The notes beneath the pieces were generated by a model that was not told where the DNA came from, searched no databases, and was given only the letters and a program-made list of their open reading frames with translations. Both the position numbers and the translations under genes were made by a program. A DNA stretch of 25,918 bases from Isotricha intestinalis (Eukaryota; Ciliophora; Litostomatea; Vestibuliferida; Isotrichidae). Positions 18,673-25,918 of this stretch are shown here, one piece after another. Where the stretch lies: positions 1 through 25,918 of the forward strand of contig JAJJLU010003887.1 in the NCBI GenBank assembly GCA_023807065.1, written 5' to 3'. Position 1 is the stretch's first letter. Each line of letters starts with the position of its first letter.

Positions 18673-19434
18673 ATGTCTCTTTGGAGAACAGCTCGTCCTC
18701 GATTTGCCTTATATGTTTCTGATGGTTTAGGTCGTGATCGATATATAGGATATAATAATGGAGGTTTTTGGGCAAATAATGAATATTCAATAACAAGAAG
18801 ACCAGATTATGAATACTCAAAATATGATAATTTTCATACTCTTTATCATATGGCTGCCCCCTTTAAATATTATTCTGACGGAACTGGTAGAGACTCTTAT
18901 GTTTTTGATAATGGACTCACTAGAAATGATAAACCTTTAATTGCATATAAATTAACTGATTTTTTAAGAAATAATCAAACTAATAGAACTTTTGGAAAAA
19001 AAGTTTATTTAAGTCAAGGTGAAAAAAAATTTAATAAGCAAAGAAGAAATCTTGAAAATAGAATGATTAGAAGATTATATACTCAGCCACTTGAAAAAAT
19101 TTTGCAAAAGAAAAAAGCAACTGAAGATAAAACAAAAGATAATGGAGAAGTTGATGTTAATTTAAGAGATGAAAATTCAAATTTTGAAACTTATAATAAT
19201 GTTTATGAAGGTAATGAAGTTCTGAAAAATGATAATGATCTGGATGATGCTGTGATGAAAAGTCAAAAAGTAGGAAAATATGAATTACAAGAAGAAAGAA
19301 AGAATTTACATAAAAAGAATAAACATCAATATCTTAGAACTTCTTATAATATTACAACAAGATATAAATTAGATGCTGATTTTAAAAATATGAAAAGGAA
19401 AGTTAAAGTTTCTAAAATGGAAATCGAAGTTTAA
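18673..19434 (+). CDS. Protein with duplicated SDGxGRDxY motif
   Basis: A 253-residue protein of no certain family. Its N-terminal 80 residues are well structured in composition and hold two copies of one motif: SDGLGRDRYI (16-25) and SDGTGRDSYV (68-77), followed by NNGGF and DNGLT respectively. From memory, short SDG-x-GRD-x-Y motifs followed by NGG occur in proteins of ciliated protists linked to axonemes or cortical microtubules; I treat that as a hint only. The remainder is basic and helical, Lys/Arg/Glu-rich (from about 110), with no signal peptide or membrane segment, and ends in a Lys-rich stretch. A microtubule-associated role would fit the composition but is inference. The gene is divergent from the small surface-protein gene and lies 161 bases before the CCT theta gene on the same strand. 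Confidence 0.8.
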   Translation: MSLWRTARPRFALYVSDGLGRDRYIGYNNGGFWANNEYSITRRPDYEYSKYDNFHTLYHMAAPFKYYSDGTGRDSYVFDNGLTRNDKPLIAYKLTDFLRNNQTNRTFGKKVYLSQGEKKFNKQRRNLENRMIRRLYTQPLEKILQKKKATEDKTKDNGEVDVNLRDENSNFETYNNVYEGNEVLKNDNDLDDAVMKSQKVGKYELQEERKNLHKKNKHQYLRTSYNITTRYKLDADFKNMKRKVKVSKMEIEV

Positions 19435-19595
19435 ATTCATTATAACATTAATCATTTTTATATTTATTTGGATAAACTTTTTAACAACTAATTTATGAAA
19501 ACTTTTATTTTTATGAATAAATAATTAAAAAATTTAAAAAATAATTTAAAAAAATATAAATCTTCTAGAACCTTTATAAAAATCATTTAAATTAA

Positions 19596-21245
19596 ATGTC
19601 AGCATCATATTTCAACCAAGTAGGTTCTTTCAACTCCTTATTAAAAGAAGGATTCAAACATTATAAAGGTGCCCAAGAGGCAGTAATGCGAAATATAGAA
19701 GCAGTAAATGATATGGCTTCAATGACAAGAACTAGTTTAGGACCAAATGGAATGAATAAATATATAATAAATATGCATGATAAACTTTTTTTAACAAAAG
19801 ACACAAGTGTAATGGCAAAAGAACTTGAAGTCAATCACCCTGCTGTAAATATATTAATTGAAGCTTCAAAAAGTCAAGATCAGGAAGTTGGAGATGGAAC
19901 AAATTTTGTAATAACTTTCGGAGGAGAATTATTAAATTTAGCTGGTGAATTAATTAATAATGGAGTTCATTTAAGTGATATTGTTTTAGGTTATGAAAAA
20001 GGTTTTAATAGAACTATGGAAATTATTGATTCTGCACCTCAATATAAAGTTGAAGATGTTTCTAAATTAGAAGAAGCTACTAAAATAATTAAACCAGTTA
20101 TTGGAAGTAAAATGGTTCATGGACAAGAAGCGTTTCTTGCTCCTTTAGTTGCTCAAGCATGTATTAATGTATTACCTAATGATAGAACAAAATTTAATGT
20201 AGATAATGTTAGGGTTTCGAAAATTTTAGGAGGAACTTTAATGAAAACTGAAACTATGAAAGGATTGGTTATTGTGAGAAATGTTGAAGGCTCTATTACA
20301 AAAGCGGAAAAATGCAAAGTTGCAGTTTACAATTGTCCTCTTGAAACACAAGGTGCAGAAACAAATGATCAAATTGTTTTTAAAACTGCAGATGAGTTAC
20401 TAAATTATACAAAAGGGGAAGAAGAAAATATGGAAAAAATAATAAAAAATATAGTAGATTCAGGAGTAAAATGTGTTATAGTTGGAGGAGCTATAAGCAA
20501 TATGGCAATTCATTATCTTGATAAATATGGTATACTTGCATTTAGAATAATGTCAAAATTTGAATTAAGAAGAATTGCTTCTGCATGTGGTGCATCATTA
20601 CTAGTTAGATTAGGACCTCCAACAGAAGAAGAAATGGGTTATGCAGATGAGATAAAATTAACAGAAATTTCTAGTGAAAAATGTATTGTTTTAACAAGAG
20701 ATTCAGAAAATAATAAATTAAGTACAATAGTTTTAAGAGGAACAACTAATGATATGTTAGATAATATGGAAAGGGTAATTGCTGATGGTGTAAATGCCTA
20801 TAGAGATGCTTGTAAAAGTTCAGTTTATGTTGCTGGTGCAGGAGCTATTGAAATGAATTTATCAAATCAAATAAAATCTTTTGGAAAAACTGTGACTACT
20901 CTTGATCAATATGGTATAGAAAAATTTGGAGAAGCATTTGAAGTTGTTCCTAGAACATTATTAGAAAACTCTGGATATAATGTTAATGAAGTTCTTGCCA
21001 CATTGAGAAGTAAAAATAATAGTGATCCAAATATGGGAATTAATATTCAAAATGGTGAAATTGAAGATACTTTAAAATTAGGAATTTTAGATCATTTAGA
21101 AACTAAAAAATGGGCAATTAAACATGCAGTTAATTCTGTTTTAACTATTTTGAAAGTTGATCAAGTTATTGTTGCTAAACCTGCTGGTGGACCAACATTT
21201 AAAAAGCCTCCTGGAGAAGAAGCCTTACAAAAAGATGAATATTAA
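19596..21245 (+). CDS. CCT8: T-complex chaperonin subunit theta
   Basis: A 549-residue group II chaperonin subunit, one of the eight paralogues of the cytosolic TRiC/CCT ring that folds actin and tubulin. It is assigned to theta by the N-terminal pattern GFKHYKGAQEAVMRNI, RTSLGPNGMNK (45-55), KELEVNHPA, and QEVGDGTNFV (96-105), where theta has GDGTN instead of the GDGTT of other subunits, and by the C-terminal PAGGP. Length and order match the family from end to end, with no insertion or intron. The ATPase residues GP (49-50) and Asp100 are present. The later nucleotide-contact loop, usually GGGA, reads GAGA (414-417). The TAA stop lies exactly where the family ends, which is good evidence for the standard code. 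The Eaf6 gene follows on the same strand after 109 bases. Confidence 0.97.
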   Translation: MSASYFNQVGSFNSLLKEGFKHYKGAQEAVMRNIEAVNDMASMTRTSLGPNGMNKYIINMHDKLFLTKDTSVMAKELEVNHPAVNILIEASKSQDQEVGDGTNFVITFGGELLNLAGELINNGVHLSDIVLGYEKGFNRTMEIIDSAPQYKVEDVSKLEEATKIIKPVIGSKMVHGQEAFLAPLVAQACINVLPNDRTKFNVDNVRVSKILGGTLMKTETMKGLVIVRNVEGSITKAEKCKVAVYNCPLETQGAETNDQIVFKTADELLNYTKGEEENMEKIIKNIVDSGVKCVIVGGAISNMAIHYLDKYGILAFRIMSKFELRRIASACGASLLVRLGPPTEEEMGYADEIKLTEISSEKCIVLTRDSENNKLSTIVLRGTTNDMLDNMERVIADGVNAYRDACKSSVYVAGAGAIEMNLSNQIKSFGKTVTTLDQYGIEKFGEAFEVVPRTLLENSGYNVNEVLATLRSKNNSDPNMGINIQNGEIEDTLKLGILDHLETKKWAIKHAVNSVLTILKVDQVIVAKPAGGPTFKKPPGEEALQKDEY

Positions 21246-21354
21246 TAAATTTATTAATAAATTAATTTTTAAAAAATAAAAAAATAATTTTCAAATAGAG
21301 AAATTTTTATGTATATAAATGAGTATATATCATTAATTAATATTAATATAATTA

Positions 21355-21849
21355 ATGAATGATGATTCTCCAAAAAAATTTATTAGTCTTTTAAATAATA
21401 AAAGAAATGAAGTTGAAAATCAAATAAAAAAAATAGAAAAAATTATATATGATAATGAAACAAAATATTTAGAAACAACTGCAAGTGGAGGAAATATATT
21501 TAGAGGATGGGAACATATATTTACTTCAAAATCAAAATTTCCTCATAATTTAAGTTCTGTCAAAAGACCAAGAATATCAAATAATGAAAGAATATTTTCT
21601 CAAACGAGTGTAAATAATTTTTTTTTAAAAGAAGATGCTATTATGGTAATAAATAATATGAGTAAAAATAGAGAATTTGGAATTACTTCTTCTCAAAATA
21701 ATACTTTAAATAATAATCAGAGAATTATAAATAATAATTCTAATAATAGAAATCAAAAAAAAATTAAACAATCTTTAAGTATTAAAAAAAAGAAATTAGG
21801 AGGAGGTTCTGGTCAAAAAGACAAAAAAATTGATATGTTACCTGTTTAA
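21355..21849 (+). CDS. EAF6: Eaf6/MEAF6-type histone acetyltransferase subunit
   Basis: A 164-residue protein. Residues 8-90 carry the whole Eaf6 signature: a helix of the form LLNNKRNEVENQIKKIEKII, then ETKYLE, GNIFRGWEHI, a basic linker, and NNERIFSQTS. In yeast and animals this small subunit forms a coiled coil inside NuA4 (Esa1/Tip60) and the MYST acetyltransferase complexes that acetylate histones H3 and H4, so nuclear location is expected. The tail (from about 110) is Asn-rich low complexity ending in Lys-rich patches, one containing KKKKLGGGSGQKDKK, which could act as a nuclear localisation signal. The length fits the family with an added tail. The match is by motif order and is strong. 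Confidence 0.9.
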   Translation: MNDDSPKKFISLLNNKRNEVENQIKKIEKIIYDNETKYLETTASGGNIFRGWEHIFTSKSKFPHNLSSVKRPRISNNERIFSQTSVNNFFLKEDAIMVINNMSKNREFGITSSQNNTLNNNQRIINNNSNNRNQKKIKQSLSIKKKKLGGGSGQKDKKIDMLPV

Positions 21850-22995
21850 AATAATGTTATAAATTTTTTAAACATTAATATTTATTAATATATTGTAATT
21901 TTTTATAAAAATAAATATTTTTAAAAAAACTAAAAAAAATCATTTTTTTTTTAATGCATTGAAAACTATACTGATAAATTAATAAATATTTTAATTTTTA
22001 ATTTTTCATTTTTAAAAAATTTTCATAAAATAAAGAAATCTGTTTAAAATTAATTACAACCATTATAATTTTATCTCAGGAACATGAAAAATGAATAATT
22101 CTTTCATTTTTATTAGAATATTTTTTTACTAAATTTCTTAATTTTAAATTCTAAAAAATAATTTAACAATATCTTAATAATTCTGTCTAAAATTAATACT
22201 AACAAAATAAGTTTCATATAAAATATCTAGTTTAAATATTTGAATTTTTTGTTTAAAAAGAAAAAGAAATCAAAAATAAGAAAATTTTAGCTTGTTTAGA
22301 TTCCTAAAATATAAATATTATAAAAAAACAAATATTGAAGAATAAAATAAATTGATTTTTCTTTTTCATGAAAAAACAAAAATATCAAAAAAATATATAT
22401 GATCAATTCATCAATCCATCATTAAAAACAGAAGATCAAGATATTTTTTAATACTCTTTAAAAAATACATAATTTATAATAAAAATGCTCAATTATCAAA
22501 AGAAAAAAAATCTATAAAAGAATTAATGTAAATAATATTATTAATCCAAATTTTAAGAATGAGTAATATTAAAAAAGATTTTATAAGAGTTAATTGAAAA
22601 AAATAGCTTTTATATCAATAACTGAATGAGTTTTTTAAGATAAGAAAAATAATATCATCAAATTAATGTTTATTCAGAATACAAAAAAAGAAAAATTTTC
22701 CCTAAGTATAAAAACTATTTATTTATTCAAGGATAATCAAATTGTAAAACTTTCTCTGAAAGAATGAAAAAAGATTGTTTTTGAATTATTTATTCTGGAT
22801 TTTTAATTAAATATTGTGATATTTAAAGTTATCATTTTTATTTAATGAATTTTAATGAATAGTAAAATTAATTTATAATAATGCATTCCTATTTTTTTGT
22901 CTATTTAAATTAATTTTTTTACTCTTCTTCAATATTTTATTTAATGAAAATTATTATATTTTAAAATAATTAAATATTTTTTATATACATTTATA
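21850..22995. other. Convergent AT-rich spacer with possible coding relic
   Basis: The spacer lies between two converging genes, so it needs only two 3' ends, yet it is 1.1 kb long. Most is A/T-dominated. From 22368 to about 22780 on the plus strand the composition becomes more protein-like. A 27-codon ATG frame (22368-22451) is followed by further open pieces in two frames with many TAA and three TGA. No domain is recognised; it may be a dead gene or chance. Confidence 0.4.
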
Positions 22996-24867
22996 TTAAT
23001 AGGAAATCCAAGGTTCATATTTAGATTCATCAGTTTTATGATATTTTCTTAATCTTTCTAATTTTTCTTTTTCAATTTGTTTTTCTATTTTCATTAAAGA
23101 ATCAAATTTGTCAATTTTTCTTCTTGAAACAATGATAATTTTTTTATTTTTTTCTAATACTTTTTCTGCAATTATTTCTCTCCTTCTTATTTCTTTATAT
23201 TTATTTTCAATATTTTTTTCAAGTTTTTTCTTTTGTTCTAATTCATAAACTATATGTTTATAAATTGGAATATGATTAGGATCTAATAGATATGATGCTC
23301 TAAAATTGAAATAGTGTATGCATATTAATTCTAATACTTTTAAACAATAAATACTTTTATTATAAGTTTTTCCCTTAATTGAAATTTCTTTGGCTTTAGT
23401 ATTAATATTTTTATAAAAACCAACATAATTAAAATTTGTTTCAATATTTATTGGAAACTTAATTAAGATATTTTTAAGTTTTGTAAAAATTATATTTTGA
23501 GAAATAGTTTTATGATTAGATTGAGTTTTTAAAATATTAAATTTTTTCTTTTCTAAATCATTAAATTTTTCTTTTAATATCAGAATATCTTTTTTCATAA
23601 TTCGAAGAGTTTCACTATTTGAATCATCAATTAATTCATTAAATTTTTCTAATTCTTCTTTTCTCTCAACTATTAATTTATTATTTTCAATTTTTAATTG
23701 ATCATATTTTTCAATTAATTTTCTTAATTTGTTATCGAAAACTTGAAATTGAAATTTCAAATCTTCTGGTGATTCAAAAATAATAGGGTTAGCTAAAGGA
23801 GAAATATCTTGTTCAAAAATTAAATTATCTGTTTCAAAAACACTACTTCTTCTTACTTTTGGTTTTTTCAAAAATCCCACTGAAAATCTATTGTTATTTT
23901 TTTTTATATGATGATTTGAATTCTTCAATAAAATAGGTTTTGATTTTTCTTCAGTTTTTTTCAAAGGTTGTTTTTCTGATATTGTTATTCCATATTTTGA
24001 TAACTGTTTTTTTGGTATTAATGTTATATCTTTAACTTCAAATTTTACTAAGAGTAAGAAAATTTTATATTGTTTACATTGTTCTAAAATCTTCATTTTT
24101 TTATTGATTTGAGAGTGTATTTGAATAATATCCAATTGTAGTTCATTTTTATAAGTTAATATATCTTCTAAAATTTTTTTCCCTTCATTTATAATTCCAT
24201 TTAAATGAACTTTATATTTATGCATTGTATTTAAATAATCTTCTAAATATTTTTTGGCTAATTCTCTCTCATAAATTATTTTTTTTAAATATTCATATTC
24301 TAAAAATTCATCTTCTTTTAATCTTAATAATTTTTGTTCTTGAATTCCTTTATTTATTCGAAATCTTCTAATTACTCTTGTTTTATCAATAAAATTTGAA
24401 ATTGTATTTAAATATTTTCCTTGGTCTAAACACATATCAATTGGATCATTAAAAGAACAAGGTTTTTTATAATTATCTACTCCATAATCAATTAATGATA
24501 TTGAATTTATTGAATTTGTTATATTCCTCCCCAAAAAATCTTTTGGTCTACTTGATTCAATTGTTGTAGTTGTCCTTATTTGATTTATTTCTGAATTATC
24601 TACTTTTGTGAGAAATAAACTCAAATTTGAACCATTTTTTTCTCTACTTGATTCAATATTAATTTTTTGTCTTGTATAAAAATTAAATTTTCTAAACAAA
24701 ACATTCGTATGAAATAAATTTAGTCTATCCTTTATTTCTTGTTTTTTTTTTAATTTTATAATATTTAATTCATTGCAAATTTTTTTATTATAGGTTCCAA
24801 TATTATCAGATTTATATAAGGAATTACCATATTCAGATATTACTTTAGAATGGGAAAAACTATTCAT
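22996..24867 (-). CDS. DUF4200-type coiled-coil protein, CFAP100-like
   Basis: A 623-residue, mostly helical, Lys/Glu-rich protein without signal or membrane segments. Residues about 175-275 resemble the DUF4200 coiled coil shared by CFAP73, CFAP100, CCDC38 and CCDC42, ending in the characteristic LEQCKQYKIFLLLV (261-274). A second landmark is FESPEDLKFQFQVFDNKL (364-381), which corresponds to the F-x-DP-x-QLL-x-x-F-x-x-LE segment of CFAP100 just before its second coiled coil. The C-terminus has the family-like step EKVLEKNKKIIIVSRRK (567-583). In Chlamydomonas, CFAP100 and CFAP73 form the MIA complex that anchors or modifies inner dynein arm f on axonemal doublets, so a ciliary role is expected here. 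Which DUF4200 paralogue it is cannot be fixed by eye. The gene is divergent from the gene at 25025, with 157 bases between starts. Confidence 0.65.
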   Translation of the reverse strand: MNSFSHSKVISEYGNSLYKSDNIGTYNKKICNELNIIKLKKKQEIKDRLNLFHTNVLFRKFNFYTRQKINIESSREKNGSNLSLFLTKVDNSEINQIRTTTTIESSRPKDFLGRNITNSINSISLIDYGVDNYKKPCSFNDPIDMCLDQGKYLNTISNFIDKTRVIRRFRINKGIQEQKLLRLKEDEFLEYEYLKKIIYERELAKKYLEDYLNTMHKYKVHLNGIINEGKKILEDILTYKNELQLDIIQIHSQINKKMKILEQCKQYKIFLLLVKFEVKDITLIPKKQLSKYGITISEKQPLKKTEEKSKPILLKNSNHHIKKNNNRFSVGFLKKPKVRRSSVFETDNLIFEQDISPLANPIIFESPEDLKFQFQVFDNKLRKLIEKYDQLKIENNKLIVERKEELEKFNELIDDSNSETLRIMKKDILILKEKFNDLEKKKFNILKTQSNHKTISQNIIFTKLKNILIKFPINIETNFNYVGFYKNINTKAKEISIKGKTYNKSIYCLKVLELICIHYFNFRASYLLDPNHIPIYKHIVYELEQKKKLEKNIENKYKEIRRREIIAEKVLEKNKKIIIVSRRKIDKFDSLMKIEKQIEKEKLERLRKYHKTDESKYEPWISY

Positions 24868-25024
24868 TTTTATTTATTAAATCAATATATTAAACTTCAA
24901 AATAATCATTTTTTATTCAATAAAAAATAAATGGAAATTTGAAAAAATCTATATTTTAATCCATAAATTACAAAAAATGTTTATAATAATTAAATAAAAA
25001 TAATAATTAAATCTCAATCTAAAA

Positions 25025-25918
25025 ATGTTAAAAACTTTAATTCGGATTTATTTGTTGTTCATTTCTCTTTTTAAAATAAAAAATAGTAATTTAAAATGTC
25101 CTCCCGACCATATAAGAAAAAATGATAGTATATGGGCAACAATTTCAGAACCAGAGAATTATGGTTATTTATTTAAAAAAGTTGCAGCTACAGAAAAATA
25201 TTATGATAAATGGTCAGGAATTATATATTCTCCAGAAAATTTTTGTTATAAATATTATGATAATACAACTGGTATTCCAAATAATTTAGAAAATATTTCT
25301 CCTGAAGATATTTTAATAATTAATGATGATGAAATTAATGAATATAATTTAAACGATAATAAATATGTAATAATTAAAAGAAATGAAACTAATTACAATA
25401 ACATTTATTCTCCAGGTTGTAAAACTGAAAATGGTAAAATGTTATTTACATTTGAAGAAAAAATTCCAACTAGTGGAAATACAATAGATTTTTATTTTAG
25501 TATTTCAAATCCTTATGACACTGAAAGAACATTTCATTTTGAAACACATAGTGTTCAATTTAAAATTTATCTAATTCAAGTTCTAAATCCCAAATGGTTT
25601 CCATCTTATGAAGAAGAATGTAATGAATTTGAAGAATATGAGATATATGAGACATGTCCAGAAGATGATACAAATGATGATAATTCTGAAGATATTGTGG
25701 ATGAAAATTCAAATGATAATTCTGAAGATATTGTGGATGAAAATTCAAATGATAATTCTGAAGACACCTTGGATGAAAATTCAAATGATAATTCTGAAGA
25801 CACCTTGGATGAAAATTCAAATGATAATTCTGAAGATACTGTGGATGAAAATTCAAATGATAATTCTGAAGATACTGTGGATGAAAATTCAAATGATAAT
25901 TCTGAAGATACTGTGGAT
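25025..25918 (+). CDS. Secreted protein with acidic 12-residue repeats, 3' partial
   Basis: An open frame of 298 codons from the ATG at 25025 to the window end, with no stop, so the C-terminus is missing. The N-terminus (MLKTLIRIYLLFISLF) is a signal peptide or anchor. Residues about 25-215 are a non-repetitive domain with several Cys, Trp and Tyr (for example KWSGIIYSPENFCYKYY), which I do not recognise. From residue 219 on, the protein is a tandem array of a 12-residue acidic unit, DNSEDxxDENSN, in six full copies plus a partial one. The two variable residues read IV, IV, TL, TL, TV, TV, TV along the array. Composition suggests an exposed, flexible, strongly acidic stalk on a secreted or surface protein. 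Function is unknown. Confidence 0.8.
   Translation, partial: MLKTLIRIYLLFISLFKIKNSNLKCPPDHIRKNDSIWATISEPENYGYLFKKVAATEKYYDKWSGIIYSPENFCYKYYDNTTGIPNNLENISPEDILIINDDEINEYNLNDNKYVIIKRNETNYNNIYSPGCKTENGKMLFTFEEKIPTSGNTIDFYFSISNPYDTERTFHFETHSVQFKIYLIQVLNPKWFPSYEEECNEFEEYEIYETCPEDDTNDDNSEDIVDENSNDNSEDIVDENSNDNSEDTLDENSNDNSEDTLDENSNDNSEDTVDENSNDNSEDTVDENSNDNSEDTVD
25679..25918 (+). repeat. 36-bp coding tandem repeat
   Basis: Units begin at 25679, 25715, 25751, 25787, 25823, 25859 and 25895, the last cut by the window end (24 of 36 bases). The units are in frame. They are identical except in one 9-base block, which is GATATTGTG in copies 1-2, GACACCTTG in copies 3-4 and GATACTGTG in copies 5-7. Such near identity with grouped variants points to recent amplification by slippage or unequal exchange. 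Confidence 0.95.

Noticed and set aside
22368..22780. Reading TAA as glutamine, as in Tetrahymena, to rescue a longer gene
   Set aside because: It does lengthen the frame, but TAA density there is what random AT-rich DNA gives, three TGA remain, and CCT8, ABCA and the other genes clearly stop at TAA.
25560..25892. Long antisense frames with a repeated peptide on the minus strand
   Set aside because: They mirror the plus-strand 36-bp repeat. Because the unit is a multiple of three, any stop-free antisense frame stays open. The plus frame has a signal peptide and a non-repetitive domain.
1..25918. tRNA, rRNA, CRISPR, transposase or telomere sequence
   Set aside because: No G+C-rich cloverleaf, no rRNA-like block, no spaced repeat array, no transposase motif and no C/A telomere repeat was seen on either strand. 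The spacers are too AT-rich to hide an rRNA.

Overview
The window reads as nuclear DNA of a ciliated, probably anaerobic or starch-feeding protist with a very AT-rich genome. The grounds are eukaryote-only genes (CCT theta chaperonin, an Eaf6-type histone acetyltransferase subunit, a full-length ABCA transporter, a B-box/WD40 protein), a coiled-coil protein that looks like an axonemal DUF4200/CFAP100-type factor, almost no introns, and extremely AT-rich spacers around less AT-rich genes. Conserved genes end at TAA where their families end and run for thousands of codons without in-frame TAA, TAG or TGA, so the code is the standard one. This fits litostome ciliates such as the rumen Entodiniomorphida better than Tetrahymena or Paramecium, where TAA and TAG mean Gln. 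That placement is inference; no rRNA or telomere is present to settle it.

Layout. Positions 1-15330 hold five minus-strand genes. They are a Cys-rich, probably GPI-anchored surface protein (467-1621), a catalytically dead pepsin-fold protein (2450-3475), a 1806-residue ABCA transporter (3722-9142), a fused 4-alpha-glucanotransferase/glucokinase with an N-terminal hydrophobic signal (10191-12872), and a B-box/WD40 protein (13427-15328) that may have a small extra 3' exon. From 16470 the strands alternate. There is an unrecognised charged protein (16470-17897, +), a small surface protein made of two copies of a Cys module (18027-18581, -), a protein with a repeated SDGxGRDxY motif (18673-19434, +), CCT theta (19596-21245, +), Eaf6 (21355-21849, +), the CFAP100-like coiled coil (22996-24867, -) and a secreted protein running off the right edge inside a 36-bp tandem repeat (25025-25918, +).

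How the genes relate. There is no operon logic; this is a mixed eukaryotic neighbourhood. Themes are surface or secretory proteins (four genes with signal-like N-termini, plus the fusion enzyme), cilium-related candidates (22996-24867 and perhaps 18673-19434) and housekeeping (CCT8, Eaf6). The most distinctive item is the MalQ-Glk fusion. One chain would release glucose from maltodextrins and phosphorylate it, with both active sites apparently intact. Four spacers of about 0.55-1.15 kb contain coding-like fragments that may be decayed genes or missed exons. All eleven genes with a visible end stop at TAA.
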